A stretch of 64,000 bases of DNA, from positions 5,144,501 through 5,208,500 of the forward strand of contig NZ_CP012830.1 in NCBI RefSeq assembly GCF_001307155.1, in the 5' to 3' direction. Positions 49,890-59,232 of this stretch are shown one piece after another; positions within the stretch are counted from its first letter, which is position 1, and each line of letters starts with the position of its first letter. The stretch is from Pseudomonas fluorescens (GTDB taxonomy: Bacteria; Pseudomonadota; Gammaproteobacteria; Pseudomonadales; Pseudomonadaceae). The translations under genes were made by a program, and so were the position numbers. A model generated the notes under the pieces. The model was not told the origin of the DNA and made no database searches. It saw nothing but the letters and a program-made list of their open reading frames with translations.

Positions 49890-51886
49890 GCTGGGGTGGC
49901 CTCACAAATCAGGCAACGCGAGGCGCGGGATGAAATCAGTGCATGGCGTTGCTGCGCCGCGTGGAAAGCCACTTTCAGCGAAGGCAAGTCCCCCGGCATC
50001 AGAGGCTCCGCCGGCATGCTCACGGGCGCAGTGCCGCCCTGCAGAATCGGCACGCTGCTGAAAATTCCTTCCGGGCCCAGCGTCAGCCATTGACCGCCAG
50101 CCATGAGCCCCAGGTGAGTTCCACCGTTGATGACGACTCGTTGTCCGGCGCTGAGCTGAATCTGCTGCATGGCGCTGAGTCGCTGACTGGTGACGCGAAG
50201 ATGTTGATCGCCCTGAACCAGCAGGTGATCGTCCTGTTTGACTTCAGTCAAACGGTTGCCGCGGGTCAGGCGCTGTTCTTCGCCGCGCAGTTCGTGGCTG
50301 GCGAGGCCGCCGATCACCACGGTTCGTTGGTTGTCGACCTGAATGCGTTCGTCATTGAGAACGAGCTGGACAAAATCGCGCTGGGCACGCAGGGCTATCT
50401 CTTCGGCACCTTTTTTGTCCTCGATGCGCAGCTCGTTGTAACCGCCCCCACCGGGGCTGCTCTGACTGCGGAAAATGCTACGGGTGTGCTCGGCCGGCAA
50501 ATCCAGTGGTACCGGTGTCGCGGCGTTGGCCAGGCAGGCAACGACGACGGGTTTATCGGGATCGCCATCAGTGAATCCCACCAACACTTCCATGCCGACT
50601 CGCGGGATCTGCACGCTGCCGTAACTGTCATGGGCCCAGGCAGCGGCGACACGCAGCCAGCAACTCGATTGTTCATCGTGCTGCCCGTCGCGGTCCCAGG
50701 GCAGTTGGACTTTGACTCGACCATATTGATCACAATAAATCTCTTCACCGGGCGGGCCCGTGACGACTGCATGCTGGTTGCCCATCATCCGGGGCTTGGG
50801 GTGTTCAAGGGCCGGTCGGAATATCACGTCCCAAGGTGTGGCGACAAAGAGGTTGCGGTAGCCCTGACTGAAGCCATCCTGCGAACGACTGTCGGTGATC
50901 GACTCTTCCAGCACTCCAGGTTGAAAACCGGTGTGCTCCACTTCAGTCAACAACCACAGTCCATTCCAGTCAGCGCGAGGGTGTTCGGTCATCTCGAAAA
51001 AATAGCCGCTGCGCATCGCGCTTTGATCGCTATGCCCATTCGCTTGCCGGTAATCGGCGCGGTGGCGCTCCAATGCCCGATTGGCCAGATGTTTGCCGTG
51101 GTCTCGATGGGTGAACTGGCCTGGAAAGGCGTAGTCCTCCAGGTGAGGCAGCAACGGGTGTCTGGTCTCGCTGTCAAGTTGCAGGCGCGGTTTCTCGAAG
51201 TCGTAATCACGGCGGCTGACGTGCGTGGGGCGCGGTTCCAGTCGCAGCTTGAAACGGTCAATCACCGGCGCTTCGGTAATCATGCCGCTGTCTTGCCTGT
51301 ACGCGGTTGACTGCTCGGGTTTCGAAAAAACGCTTTGATCGTCGCCGAATACCAGCACATGCCCATCGGCACTGTGCTGGAAATGAAAGTGCAGGCCTTC
51401 TTCCTCACACAACCGTTGAAGAAAATGCAGATCGGTCTCGTACTGCACGCAATAGCGTCGTGGCCGGTACTCGGCGCTCAGTTGGAAGCGCCAGGCATCG
51501 GACTGGATTCCCTGGTCTTTCAGCACTTTTGCAATGATTTGCGGCACGCTCTGGTGCTGAAAAATGCGCTGGTTGTGGCAATGGGTTAGATAGACGAGCT
51601 GCGGTGCCAGGGTCATTTGATAGCGGGTCAGGCGTTTGCCCGAGTCGCCTTGCGCGATTTGATAGATCTGCCCGTGAAGGCCGGCGCCGTCAGGACCGAA
51701 GCTCAGAAAAGCCGAGCGATGCAGGAGTGAATCGAGGTCCAGGTCGGGGCGTTCGCTGACCAGTTCCAGTTTGACTTCGTAAGGCTGGTTGAGCGCTTCC
51801 TTGGCGCGGAATTCGAGTACCTGAAGGTCGTCGGAAAAACCTTCAATATCGAGTCTGAAAGTGATGGGGTTGACGGCGCTGAACAT
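49886..51886 (-). CDS. vgrG: Type VI secretion tip protein VgrG
   Basis: 666 residues. gp27-like N terminus (MFSAVNPITFRLDIEGFSDDLQVLEF, YQMTLAPQLVYLTHCHNQRIFQHQSVPQII, CVQYETDLHFLQRLCEEEG), then the gp5-like OB/needle region with PPGEEIYCDQYGRVKVQLPWDRDG, CWLRVAAAWAHDSYG, PRVGMEVLVGFTDGDPDKPVV and a DUF2345-like C-terminal beta prism ending CLICEATPA. It forms the spike of the T6SS tail. No other structural T6SS gene is in the window, so this is an auxiliary (orphan) vgrG island. Ribosome site AAGGAAACGTGG precedes the ATG. Confidence 0.96.
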   Translation of the reverse strand: MFSAVNPITFRLDIEGFSDDLQVLEFRAKEALNQPYEVKLELVSERPDLDLDSLLHRSAFLSFGPDGAGLHGQIYQIAQGDSGKRLTRYQMTLAPQLVYLTHCHNQRIFQHQSVPQIIAKVLKDQGIQSDAWRFQLSAEYRPRRYCVQYETDLHFLQRLCEEEGLHFHFQHSADGHVLVFGDDQSVFSKPEQSTAYRQDSGMITEAPVIDRFKLRLEPRPTHVSRRDYDFEKPRLQLDSETRHPLLPHLEDYAFPGQFTHRDHGKHLANRALERHRADYRQANGHSDQSAMRSGYFFEMTEHPRADWNGLWLLTEVEHTGFQPGVLEESITDSRSQDGFSQGYRNLFVATPWDVIFRPALEHPKPRMMGNQHAVVTGPPGEEIYCDQYGRVKVQLPWDRDGQHDEQSSCWLRVAAAWAHDSYGSVQIPRVGMEVLVGFTDGDPDKPVVVACLANAATPVPLDLPAEHTRSIFRSQSSPGGGGYNELRIEDKKGAEEIALRAQRDFVQLVLNDERIQVDNQRTVVIGGLASHELRGEEQRLTRGNRLTEVKQDDHLLVQGDQHLRVTSQRLSAMQQIQLSAGQRVVINGGTHLGLMAGGQWLTLGPEGIFSSVPILQGGTAPVSMPAEPLMPGDLPSLKVAFHAAQQRHALISSRASRCLICEATPA

Positions 51887-52025
51887 CCACGTTTCCTTGT
51901 GTCTATTTCAAGTCACAGGACTTTGCGTGGAGCGACGAACCGGCGCAGTCAGACGGATCGATATTTAGAGTAGGACGGATCCGTTAAGCCGGATCGCTGT
52001 CGAGGGCCCTGACCTTACGGGACGT

Positions 52026-52098
52026 ACTCCGTAGGAAACAAAGTGATGGCCGCGGGGAAAATAATAGCGGCGAAAGGGTGGGGTTAATGGCAAAAGGT
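52026..52098. repeat. Direct repeat B: sbcD leader copy beyond vgrG
   Basis: ACTCCGTAGGAAACAAAGTGATGGCC.. and the following AT-poor stretch mirror 42729-42800. In this copy no gene follows the ribosome-site-like GGAGT on the minus strand. It lies in the 300-bp gap 51887-52186 between vgrG and the batD-like gene; the rest of that gap holds the vgrG leader and a terminator-like inverted repeat. Confidence 0.75.
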
Positions 52099-52114
52099 CG
52101 GGAATGCAGAAAGG

Positions 52115-52186
52115 CAGAAAAGATCGCAGCCTTCGGGATGTACACCATTTCCCTGTCGGCGCTGCCGAAGGCTGCGATCTTTTGCG
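52115..52186. terminator. Inverted repeat at the end of the bat operon
   Basis: Arms AAAAGATCGCAGCCTTCGG and CCGAAGGCTGCGATCTTTT are perfect complements over 19 bp with a 28-base loop, touching the batD stop at 52187. The T-run on the minus strand (CTTTTCTGCC) supports a terminator; the core also recurs as a Pseudomonas repeat family. Confidence 0.75.
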
Positions 52187-53827
52187 CTACTTCGGATACA
52201 ACGGCGGCAAGCCACTGTCGCCCACCGGGTCATGGACCCGTTCGGCAATCGGGATGGCGCGGATCGCGCGCCAGAGTTCTTCGCCTTGCCAGTAATGCCC
52301 GGTTTCGCTGTAGAGCGCGCCATTCAAGCCATCGAGGGCGTCGGACAGCGGTACGAAGCGTGCGGCCATGTCGGCCAAGGTTTCCGGCTGTTGACGGGCC
52401 CAGGCGTCGAGCGCCTGACGGGTGGCTTGAGGGTCGTTGGCCTGGCACGCACGCTTGAGGTCGTCGAGTAGGGTGCGCGGGCTCGGGCCCGTTTGCGTGG
52501 CGCGCAGAATCGCCGGCTGCCAACGCGCACGCCACCACAGGCCGAAGCCAAGCAAGGTGGTGCAGGCGAGGATCAAGGTGCTGAGCTTCCAGTACCAGAG
52601 CGCTTCACTGCCGAGCGCTACGGTAGCCGGCACGTTGCCCGCTGGAGTGTCGACCATCAGGCTCGGGTTGCTCACGGTGTTCAGGGTGCGAGCGGGCAGG
52701 CTGCTGCGCTCCAGATGATCTTCAAGGGTGTTCCACCAGACCACTTCCACGGGCGGCAATTCGATCTGCCCGATACGAGTGGGCACCAGTGCTTCGCGGT
52801 CTTCGCGGATGCCGGTCAACCCTCGGTCACTGGGCTGATTGCTCAATTGTGGCTGATCGGGATAACGCCGCAATCCGCTGGTTTCAGTGGCGGGCAGGGG
52901 CGGCAGTTGCGAACTGGCCAGGCCTTCGGCTTTCAGGGTCAGGCTGCGGGTCATGGAGTCGCCCACTTGAACGTGATCAGGCGTAGGGTTCCAGCTTTCA
53001 CTGAGACTCAGGCTGCGTGCTGGCAGCCAAGGAGCATCGGCGGGATAATCGGCCGGTTTGGGCTTGACGGTCAGGTTGAGCCCGGTGGAGCTCACGCGAA
53101 TCAGTTTTCCCGCTTTTGGCCCTTGCGGGGCCGACTCCTGGGAGGGTTGCGTCTCCACCAGGGTGGCGCTGAACATCTGCGCGGGTATCGTCAGCAGGCC
53201 ACTGTGTTGCGGGTAAATTGCGTAGCGCCGTTCGATCACACCGTGGCGCAGGTCATTGATGACTTTTTCGTAAGTGCGCGACTCGCCGAGTTGTTCGACG
53301 CGCGCATCGGGGATTTGCAGCGGAGTAAGGCTGCTGTCGTCATACAGCGACACCGAGTGATAGATGCGCAAGGTCAGAATCGCCTGGGCCTGCACGTACA
53401 CCGTGTCCTGATCGAGGCTGGTCTCGATGAATACGGGGGCCAGTTTGTCGGCGCTGTCCTGCTTCTCGCTTTCGACCACCTGCAAGTTGATCGGCTGGCT
53501 TTTGTACTCACCCAGCGCCAGGGACGGGATGACCAGTGTGCCGTTGTGGCGGGGCAGAAGGGTGATGATCCAGCGGGTGGTGGCGTGGCTGTCGTCGCCC
53601 AGGGTTGTGGGCTGGTTGACCTGGCGGGTGCCGCGAACCTCGAACAGTGGGTCAAGTGCGCTCAGGTCAGGTTTGCCGAACTGCGTGACATCACTGGATT
53701 CGAGGGTCAGTTCGACCGTCTCGCCGGAATTCACGCGGCTGCGATCGATGCTGGCAACCAGCCCCGCAGCCTGGGCACCGACGGTCCAGAGCGAAAGGCT
53801 GAGCAATAGAGCGGTGAAGCGGGTCAT
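52187..53827 (-). CDS. BatD-like protein (oxygen tolerance family)
   Basis: 546 residues. Signal peptide LLLSLSLWTVGAQAAG, a repetitive Ig-like beta-rich periplasmic part (VASIDRSRVNSGETVELTLESSD; EVRGTRQVNQPTTLG; PVFIETSLDQDTVYVQAQAILTLRIYHSVSLYDDSSL), one membrane span near 420 (LSTLILACTTLLGFGLWW) and a cytosolic tail. Matches BatD, DUF7939-type/BatD Pfam. It is the last gene of a six-gene operon headed by moxR; overlaps batB/C by 4 bp. Confidence 0.88.
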   Translation of the reverse strand: MTRFTALLLSLSLWTVGAQAAGLVASIDRSRVNSGETVELTLESSDVTQFGKPDLSALDPLFEVRGTRQVNQPTTLGDDSHATTRWIITLLPRHNGTLVIPSLALGEYKSQPINLQVVESEKQDSADKLAPVFIETSLDQDTVYVQAQAILTLRIYHSVSLYDDSSLTPLQIPDARVEQLGESRTYEKVINDLRHGVIERRYAIYPQHSGLLTIPAQMFSATLVETQPSQESAPQGPKAGKLIRVSSTGLNLTVKPKPADYPADAPWLPARSLSLSESWNPTPDHVQVGDSMTRSLTLKAEGLASSQLPPLPATETSGLRRYPDQPQLSNQPSDRGLTGIREDREALVPTRIGQIELPPVEVVWWNTLEDHLERSSLPARTLNTVSNPSLMVDTPAGNVPATVALGSEALWYWKLSTLILACTTLLGFGLWWRARWQPAILRATQTGPSPRTLLDDLKRACQANDPQATRQALDAWARQQPETLADMAARFVPLSDALDGLNGALYSETGHYWQGEELWRAIRAIPIAERVHDPVGDSGLPPLYPK

Positions 53828-55575
53828 CGAGTTTTTCCCTGATCCTGATGTTGTTGCTGTTCGTACCAGAATTTACGTTTAAGCAGTTCGCCCGGCTCAT
53901 CCGGGATTTTACGCAGCCATTGCTCCAGGGCCTGGCGGCGCTCGCCGTCGAAATTGGTGTCGGCGGTGCGGATCGGCGGTGTGCTGTGTTGTTCATCGCC
54001 CAACTCACTGCCCGGCACTTCATTATTGCCCGGTTGTGGCGGGCTGTCGGTCTGGTTTTCGCTGTTGGCGTCGACGTGCGATTGCGCGGTTTGCGTGTCG
54101 GTCTTTTGCTCGTCACCGGTCGAGGGCTGTGTCGACGCACCCGGTGGCGGGGGTTGCTGGGTTTGCAGGTGCTCTTCGCCGTCGGTTTTATCGGGCTCAT
54201 TGGATGAAGTGGAGGCTTTCTGTTTGATCAACGCTTCTACCAGCGCTTTGTTGGTCTGCGCCGGGCGTAAATCAGGTTGCAGCTCAAGGGCTTGTTCATA
54301 GGCATCGACGGCAGCTTCCAGTTCAGCGCTTTTAGCCAGGGCGTTGCCGCGATTGTAGTTCGCACGGGCGTCGTTGCCTTCGGCGAAACGCTCGGCGGCA
54401 GCGGCATACTCACCGGCCTCATACAGCGCAACGCCTTGCCATTGCCGATCCTGAAAACGCTGCGCGGCCTCCGCGGGCTGGTGTTGCTTGAGCAAGTGCA
54501 GGCCCTGTTGGTCGGGGCGCAGCCAAAGATCGTTGAACTCGAAGGCGTAACTCGGTTGCGGCAGCATGAACAGCAATGGCAGGCAAAACAGCCAGCCTCG
54601 ACGTCCGGCGCAGGCCGTCAGCAGCAACAGCGGCAGTAACAGCCAATAGCCCTGGTCGGCCCAGGTATCGAGGCGCAGGGTCTGGCCATCGTTACGCACG
54701 CTATGCGGGCTATCGAGCAGCCCGAGACCGCGCAGGTCGCTGTCGTCCAGCTGCGCTTGCCGGTAACTCCCCTCCATTTCGCTGGCAAAGGTTTTAAGGC
54801 TTGGCCCGTCGAGACGCGGCACGAGGATCGCGCCTTGCGCATCCTTGAGGAAGCTGCCGTGTTCGTCAGCGATCGGTGCGCCTTGCGGGGTGCCGATGCC
54901 GAGCATCAACCATTGCGGTGCCTGACCGCGCAGAGCCTGACGAATACCCTGGCGCTCCTGTTCGCTGAGGGATGAGCCAATCAGCAGAATCCGGCCCTGG
55001 CCGAGGGCGCCGCGGTTGAGTAATGTCAGTGCCTTGGTCACGGCCAGATCGGCGCGATGACCGGCCTCGGGCATGATCGAAGGTTTCAGCGCTTCCAGCA
55101 GGTTGCTGCTGGTGGCCAGGTCGTCCGAGAGCGGCACCAGCGTGTGCGCGCTGCCGGCATAGACGACGATGGCGGTCTGTGCGTCGCTGCGGGCTTGCAA
55201 TAGATCGAGCAGCTTGCGCCGGGCTTGTTCAAGGCGCGTCGACGGCACGTCGGTGGCGAGCATTTCCGGGGTCAATTCAAACAGGACCACCAAGGGGTCG
55301 GCAGGTTTCTGCGCGGATTGTTCGACCCGTTCCCAACTGGGCCCCAACAGCGCCAATACCGCCAGAACCCAGGCCAGGCCCAGGGCGACCCACGGCAACT
55401 TGCTTTCACGCCCGTTGCCACCGCTGAGCAGGGTGGCGTGGAAGGCCGGCGGCAGGATCATCTGCCAGCGACCCGCGCGTTTCTGCCGGTGCCAGAGTTG
55501 CCACAGCAACCAGCCCAATAGTGGCAACAGCAGCAGCCACCAGGGACGGAACCAATGCGGCCAGAGTGCGATCAT
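53824..55575 (-). CDS. VWA and TPR protein (BatB/BatC-type fusion)
   Basis: 583 residues. Two N-terminal membrane spans (FRPWWLLLLPLLGWLLWQL; WVALGLAWVLAVLALLGP), a VWA domain about 90-300, a span at about 315-335, then TPR repeats (ANYNRGNALAKSAELEAAVDAYEQALELQPDLRPAQTNKALVEAL) and a long Gln/Pro/Thr/Ser low-complexity tail. The VWA metal site normally reads DxSxS but here the segment is VVLFELTPEMLATDV, lacking the motif. Central gene of the moxR/bat operon, overlapping both neighbours by 4 bp. Confidence 0.88.
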   Translation of the reverse strand: MIALWPHWFRPWWLLLLPLLGWLLWQLWHRQKRAGRWQMILPPAFHATLLSGGNGRESKLPWVALGLAWVLAVLALLGPSWERVEQSAQKPADPLVVLFELTPEMLATDVPSTRLEQARRKLLDLLQARSDAQTAIVVYAGSAHTLVPLSDDLATSSNLLEALKPSIMPEAGHRADLAVTKALTLLNRGALGQGRILLIGSSLSEQERQGIRQALRGQAPQWLMLGIGTPQGAPIADEHGSFLKDAQGAILVPRLDGPSLKTFASEMEGSYRQAQLDDSDLRGLGLLDSPHSVRNDGQTLRLDTWADQGYWLLLPLLLLTACAGRRGWLFCLPLLFMLPQPSYAFEFNDLWLRPDQQGLHLLKQHQPAEAAQRFQDRQWQGVALYEAGEYAAAAERFAEGNDARANYNRGNALAKSAELEAAVDAYEQALELQPDLRPAQTNKALVEALIKQKASTSSNEPDKTDGEEHLQTQQPPPPGASTQPSTGDEQKTDTQTAQSHVDANSENQTDSPPQPGNNEVPGSELGDEQHSTPPIRTADTNFDGERRQALEQWLRKIPDEPGELLKRKFWYEQQQHQDQGKTR

Positions 55576-56648
55576 CGGCGCCTCCGCAGACGCAGGCGTT
55601 TAAGCCGCTGGCGCCAGTCAGGGTGCTGTTGCAGAAAATTCGACCGGGTGAAAAAGCGTTGCATCGGGTTGTCTGGCCAGCGTTCGCGGATCACCAGCAA
55701 CAGGCTCATCAGCAACGCGGCGGCCAGCGGCCAGCTGTACAACGCTTGTGCCGGGCGAGCCTGGGTGGGTTGTTGAGTCACAGGCTCCAGTTGATCAAGG
55801 GTCTTCTTGATCTCCAGCAATTCCTTGCCGTCACGTGCACGGAAGTAGCGCCCGCCGGTAGCTTCGGCGATGGCTTTCAAGGCGGGTTCATCGAGGTCCA
55901 TGGTCGGGTTTCCCGCCAGAAAAGCCAGAGGGCCGGCTTGCTCCGGATCGGCACCAATGCCGATCGGGTAGATTTTCACGCCTTCTTCGGCAGCCAGTCT
56001 TGCCGCGGTCAGCGGATCGATTTCACCGCCATTGTTGGCGCCGTCGGTGACCAGAATCAGCACGCGGCTCTGCGCCGGACGTTGGCGCAAGCGCTTCAAG
56101 GCCAGGCCGATGGCGTCGCCAATGGCGGTGTTCTTGCCGGCAATGCCGATCCGCGCTTCGTCAAGCCAGATACGCACGGTGCGCCGGTCGAACGTCAGCG
56201 GTGCTTGCAGATACGCCTGGCTGCCGAACAGGATCAGGCCGACGCGATCGCCATCGCGCCCTTCAAGGAAGTCACCGAGCAAGTGTTTGACCAGTGTCAG
56301 GCGGCTGACGTCTTCGTCTTGCCACTCCATGTCGGGGAAATCCATGGAGCCGGAAACGTCGACGGCCACCAGCAAGTCGCGCCCACTGGCGGCAATCGGC
56401 AGCGGTTCGCCGAGCCATTGCGGGCGTGCGGCGGCGATCAACAGCAGCAGCCAGAGCAGGATGAACGGTGCTTGCTGGCGCCAGGTCGGCAGGTTGGCAC
56501 GCGCGCGACGCCGGGCCAGGCCTTCAAGGTCGGACAGAAAGCTGACCTTGAGCGCCGGTTCGCCGCTGTCGGCGACCGGCAGCACAATCCGCATCAGCCA
56601 CGGCAGTGGCAGCAGGGCGAAGATCCATGGCCAGGCGAACTCAAACAT
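55572..56648 (-). CDS. BatA-like VWA membrane protein
   Basis: 358 residues. Two N-terminal spans (FAWPWIFALLPLPWLMRIVLP; PFILLWLLLLIAAARP), then a VWA domain whose MIDAS motif is intact, D97-x-S99-x-S101 (VAVDVSGSMD), with LILVTDGANNGG and PIGIGADP; a C-terminal span at about 310-330. Works with MoxR chaperone-like ATPases in envelope protein complexes (known of family). Overlaps its neighbours by 4 and 8 bp. Confidence 0.92.
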   Translation of the reverse strand: MFEFAWPWIFALLPLPWLMRIVLPVADSGEPALKVSFLSDLEGLARRRARANLPTWRQQAPFILLWLLLLIAAARPQWLGEPLPIAASGRDLLVAVDVSGSMDFPDMEWQDEDVSRLTLVKHLLGDFLEGRDGDRVGLILFGSQAYLQAPLTFDRRTVRIWLDEARIGIAGKNTAIGDAIGLALKRLRQRPAQSRVLILVTDGANNGGEIDPLTAARLAAEEGVKIYPIGIGADPEQAGPLAFLAGNPTMDLDEPALKAIAEATGGRYFRARDGKELLEIKKTLDQLEPVTQQPTQARPAQALYSWPLAAALLMSLLLVIRERWPDNPMQRFFTRSNFLQQHPDWRQRLKRLRLRRRR

Positions 56649-57135
56649 GCTTGCGAATCCAGGTGTCGACGGCTTGTGTCAGGCCGGCGATGGCCTTGTC
56701 GTCGAGTTTGCATTCCGGTTTGTAAGCACCTTCAACCAGAATCATCCAGCGGGTCAGGCCGGCAGCCGGGCAACGGTTGTCGAGAAACGCCAGCCATTTA
56801 CGACCGTTCAGGGTGTGGCTCTGGCTGTAGGGGTAATGGTTGCGACACAGGCGCTTGAGCAGCCCGTTGAGTTGCTGCAACCAGGCACCGGCGGGCGCAC
56901 CGTCATAGGGTTTGGGCATTTGCGCCAGTTCCGCCAGCGCCGCCAGTCGCACCGGGTCCAGCGGCTGTTCGGCGCGCACGATAGAGCGCTTGACGGGAAT
57001 AAAGCGACGCAGTTGCCACAGGCCAAAGCCGATCAGTGGCAGCAGCACCAATAGCAGCCACCAACCCGGCGCCGGCGGCCAGAACTCGATGGGCGGCGGC
57101 GTCATCAGCGGTTGCAGTTGATCGAGGCTGTTCAT
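56641..57135 (-). CDS. DUF4381 membrane protein
   Basis: 164 residues. N terminus MNSLDQLQPLMTPPPIEFWPPAPGWWLLLVLLPLIGFGLWQLRRF (one span with a PP-rich run ahead of it) and a cytosolic helical domain (LAALAELAQMPKPYDGAPAGAWLQQLNGLLKRLCRNHY). This is the DUF4381 protein normally encoded between the DUF58 and batA genes. No enzymatic function known. Confidence 0.88.
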   Translation of the reverse strand: MNSLDQLQPLMTPPPIEFWPPAPGWWLLLVLLPLIGFGLWQLRRFIPVKRSIVRAEQPLDPVRLAALAELAQMPKPYDGAPAGAWLQQLNGLLKRLCRNHYPYSQSHTLNGRKWLAFLDNRCPAAGLTRWMILVEGAYKPECKLDDKAIAGLTQAVDTWIRKHV

Positions 57136-58076
57136 TGGCTTTTACCCGGACGTTTCGGGTTCAGGTATTCACGCAATTGTTCGACCATCTCGCTTTGAGT
57201 ACTCAGCGGCATTAACAGCACACGCAGTTTCTGCGCCAGCAATTCCCAGCGGGCGATGCGGGCTTCGGCCTGGGCGCGATAACTTTGGCGCAGGTCGACG
57301 TTCAGCGTATCGAGTTCAAGTTGAGCCCCGCGCTCGGCAAAACGCAGCAAACCGGCAGCGGGCAGGGCGTGGTCCAGAGGGTCGGAGACTGGCAACAACA
57401 GCAAGTCACAGTGCCGCGACAGCAGGCTCAGTTGCTGCTCCGCGCCCTCGGACAAGGCGCGCTCGTCGCAGATCACGATCACCAGGCTCCCCGGGCGCAG
57501 CACCTCGCGCGCGCGGCGCAGAGCCATGCCCAGACTGTCGCGATCCGGCTCGCTTTCGGTCGTGAGGGACTGGTTGACGCGTACCATGCGGTTGAGCAAT
57601 TGCAGCAGGCTTTGCTTGCTGCGCCGGGGTTTGATTTCGTAGTGCTCGTTGTCACCGTACACCAGCCCGCCAACACGGTCGTTGTGTCCCAGCGCAGCCC
57701 AACCGATCAGGCTCGCGGCTTGTGCGGCCAACACCGATTTGAACATCAGCCCCGAGCCGAAAAACAGCCGGCGACTTTGCTCGACCATGATGAAAATCGG
57801 CCGCTCGCGCTCTTCGTGAAACAGCTTGGTGTGCGGTTCCTGGGTGCGTGCGGTGACACGCCAGTCGATGGTTCGCACATCGTCGCCAGCCTGATAGACC
57901 CGCACCTGATCGAAGTCCACGCCACGTCCGCGCAACTTGGAATGGTGCAGGCCAATCAGCGGGCTGCGCTGGCTCGGGGTGGAAAACAATTGCACTTCGC
58001 GCACGCGATGGCGCATCTCGATCAGCTCGGAGAGGCTGACACGGATACCCGGTTCGGGCGCAAGCGGCTTGGTCAT
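57132..58076 (-). CDS. DUF58 domain protein
   Basis: 314 residues. The conserved core LRGRGVDFDQVRVYQAGDDVRTIDWRVTARTQEPHTKLFHEERERPIFIMVEQS is the DUF58 signature, followed by a degenerate VWA-like region. Start taken at MTKPLAPEPGI, 5 bp after the moxR stop; the reading frame runs further upstream inside moxR but that part is arginine-rich and not family-like. Function unknown, always linked to moxR. Confidence 0.93.
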   Translation of the reverse strand: MTKPLAPEPGIRVSLSELIEMRHRVREVQLFSTPSQRSPLIGLHHSKLRGRGVDFDQVRVYQAGDDVRTIDWRVTARTQEPHTKLFHEERERPIFIMVEQSRRLFFGSGLMFKSVLAAQAASLIGWAALGHNDRVGGLVYGDNEHYEIKPRRSKQSLLQLLNRMVRVNQSLTTESEPDRDSLGMALRRAREVLRPGSLVIVICDERALSEGAEQQLSLLSRHCDLLLLPVSDPLDHALPAAGLLRFAERGAQLELDTLNVDLRQSYRAQAEARIARWELLAQKLRVLLMPLSTQSEMVEQLREYLNPKRPGKSQ

Positions 58077-58081
58077 CGGGG

Positions 58082-59041
58082 TCAAGCGACGGCAACGACG
58101 TCGAGAATCCGCTGGACCACACGGTCCTGGTCGATACCAGCGGCTTCGGCTTCGAAGGAAAGAATGATGCGATGGCGCAACACGTCGAACAGCACCGCTT
58201 GAATGTCTTCGGGGCTGACGAAGTCGCGACCGGCCAGCCAGGCGTGAGCGCGGGCGCAGCGGTCGAGGGCGATGGAGCCGCGTGGGCTGGCGCCATAGGC
58301 AATCCACTCGGACATTTCCGGGTCGAACTTGCCCGGCGTGCGGGTCGCCATGACCAACTGCACCAGGTATTCCTCCACGGCGTCGGCCATGTACAAACCG
58401 AGGATTTCCTTGCGCGCGGCAAATATCGCTTGCTGGCTGATCCGCCGCTCTGGCTTGGTTTCGCCGTGCAGCGCTTCACCGCGGGCCTGTTGCAGGATGC
58501 GCCGCTCGACGGCCGCGTCCGGGAAGCCGATTTTGACGTGCATCAGGAAACGGTCGAGCTGGGCTTCAGGCAGTGGGTAGGTGCCTTCCTGCTCGATCGG
58601 GTTCTGGGTCGCCATGACCAGAAACAGCGGCGACAGCTCATACGTACTGCGCCCGACGCTGACCTGCCGCTCGCCCATGGCTTCGAGCAAGGCCGACTGG
58701 ACCTTGGCCGGTGCCCGGTTGATTTCGTCGGCCAGCACCAGGTTATGGAAGATCGGTCCCTGCTGGAACACGAAGCTGCCGGTTTCCGGACGGTAGATCT
58801 CTGTGCCGGTGATGTCGGCAGGCAGCAGGTCGGGGGTGAACTGGATGCGATGGAATTGTGCTTCGATACCTTCGGCAAGCTCTTTGATGGCCTTGGTCTT
58901 GGCCAGGCCAGGGGCGCCTTCGACCAGCATGTGGCCGTCAGCGAGCAGAGCGATGAGCAACCGCTCGATGAGTTTTTCCTGGCCGAGAATCTGCGTTGAA
59001 AGAAAGGTTCGCAGCGCAAGCAGCGCTTCACGATGTTCCAT
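58082..59041 (-). CDS. MoxR-family AAA+ ATPase
   Basis: 319 residues. Walker A G42-T49 (VEGAPGLAKTK), Walker B D105/E106 (LVLADEINRAPAKVQ), sensor/arginine region TQNPIEQEGTYPLPEAQLDRFLM and a C-terminal lid (SPRGSIALDRCARAHAWLAGRDFVSPEDIQAV). Chaperone-like ATPase that acts on VWA-containing partners; the five genes behind it are those partners. First gene of the operon; the promoter is likely in the 280-bp gap on its 5' side. Confidence 0.95.
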   Translation of the reverse strand: MEHREALLALRTFLSTQILGQEKLIERLLIALLADGHMLVEGAPGLAKTKAIKELAEGIEAQFHRIQFTPDLLPADITGTEIYRPETGSFVFQQGPIFHNLVLADEINRAPAKVQSALLEAMGERQVSVGRSTYELSPLFLVMATQNPIEQEGTYPLPEAQLDRFLMHVKIGFPDAAVERRILQQARGEALHGETKPERRISQQAIFAARKEILGLYMADAVEEYLVQLVMATRTPGKFDPEMSEWIAYGASPRGSIALDRCARAHAWLAGRDFVSPEDIQAVLFDVLRHRIILSFEAEAAGIDQDRVVQRILDVVAVA

Positions 59042-59232
59042 CGATGACTGTTCCTGGAGAGGGTGAGCAAAGGCGTTCGAATAACGCCAGGGCTGGGGGC
59101 GTTACTTTAATCCATCGCAGGGGGTGGAGACTAACGGCGATCAGGGATTTTTTGGGTTTTGTGGGTTGGTTTGGGGGATATTCAGGTTTTTTGCTGTGCA
59201 GAGCCTGAATCAGCGCTGTTTTGCGCGCGACC

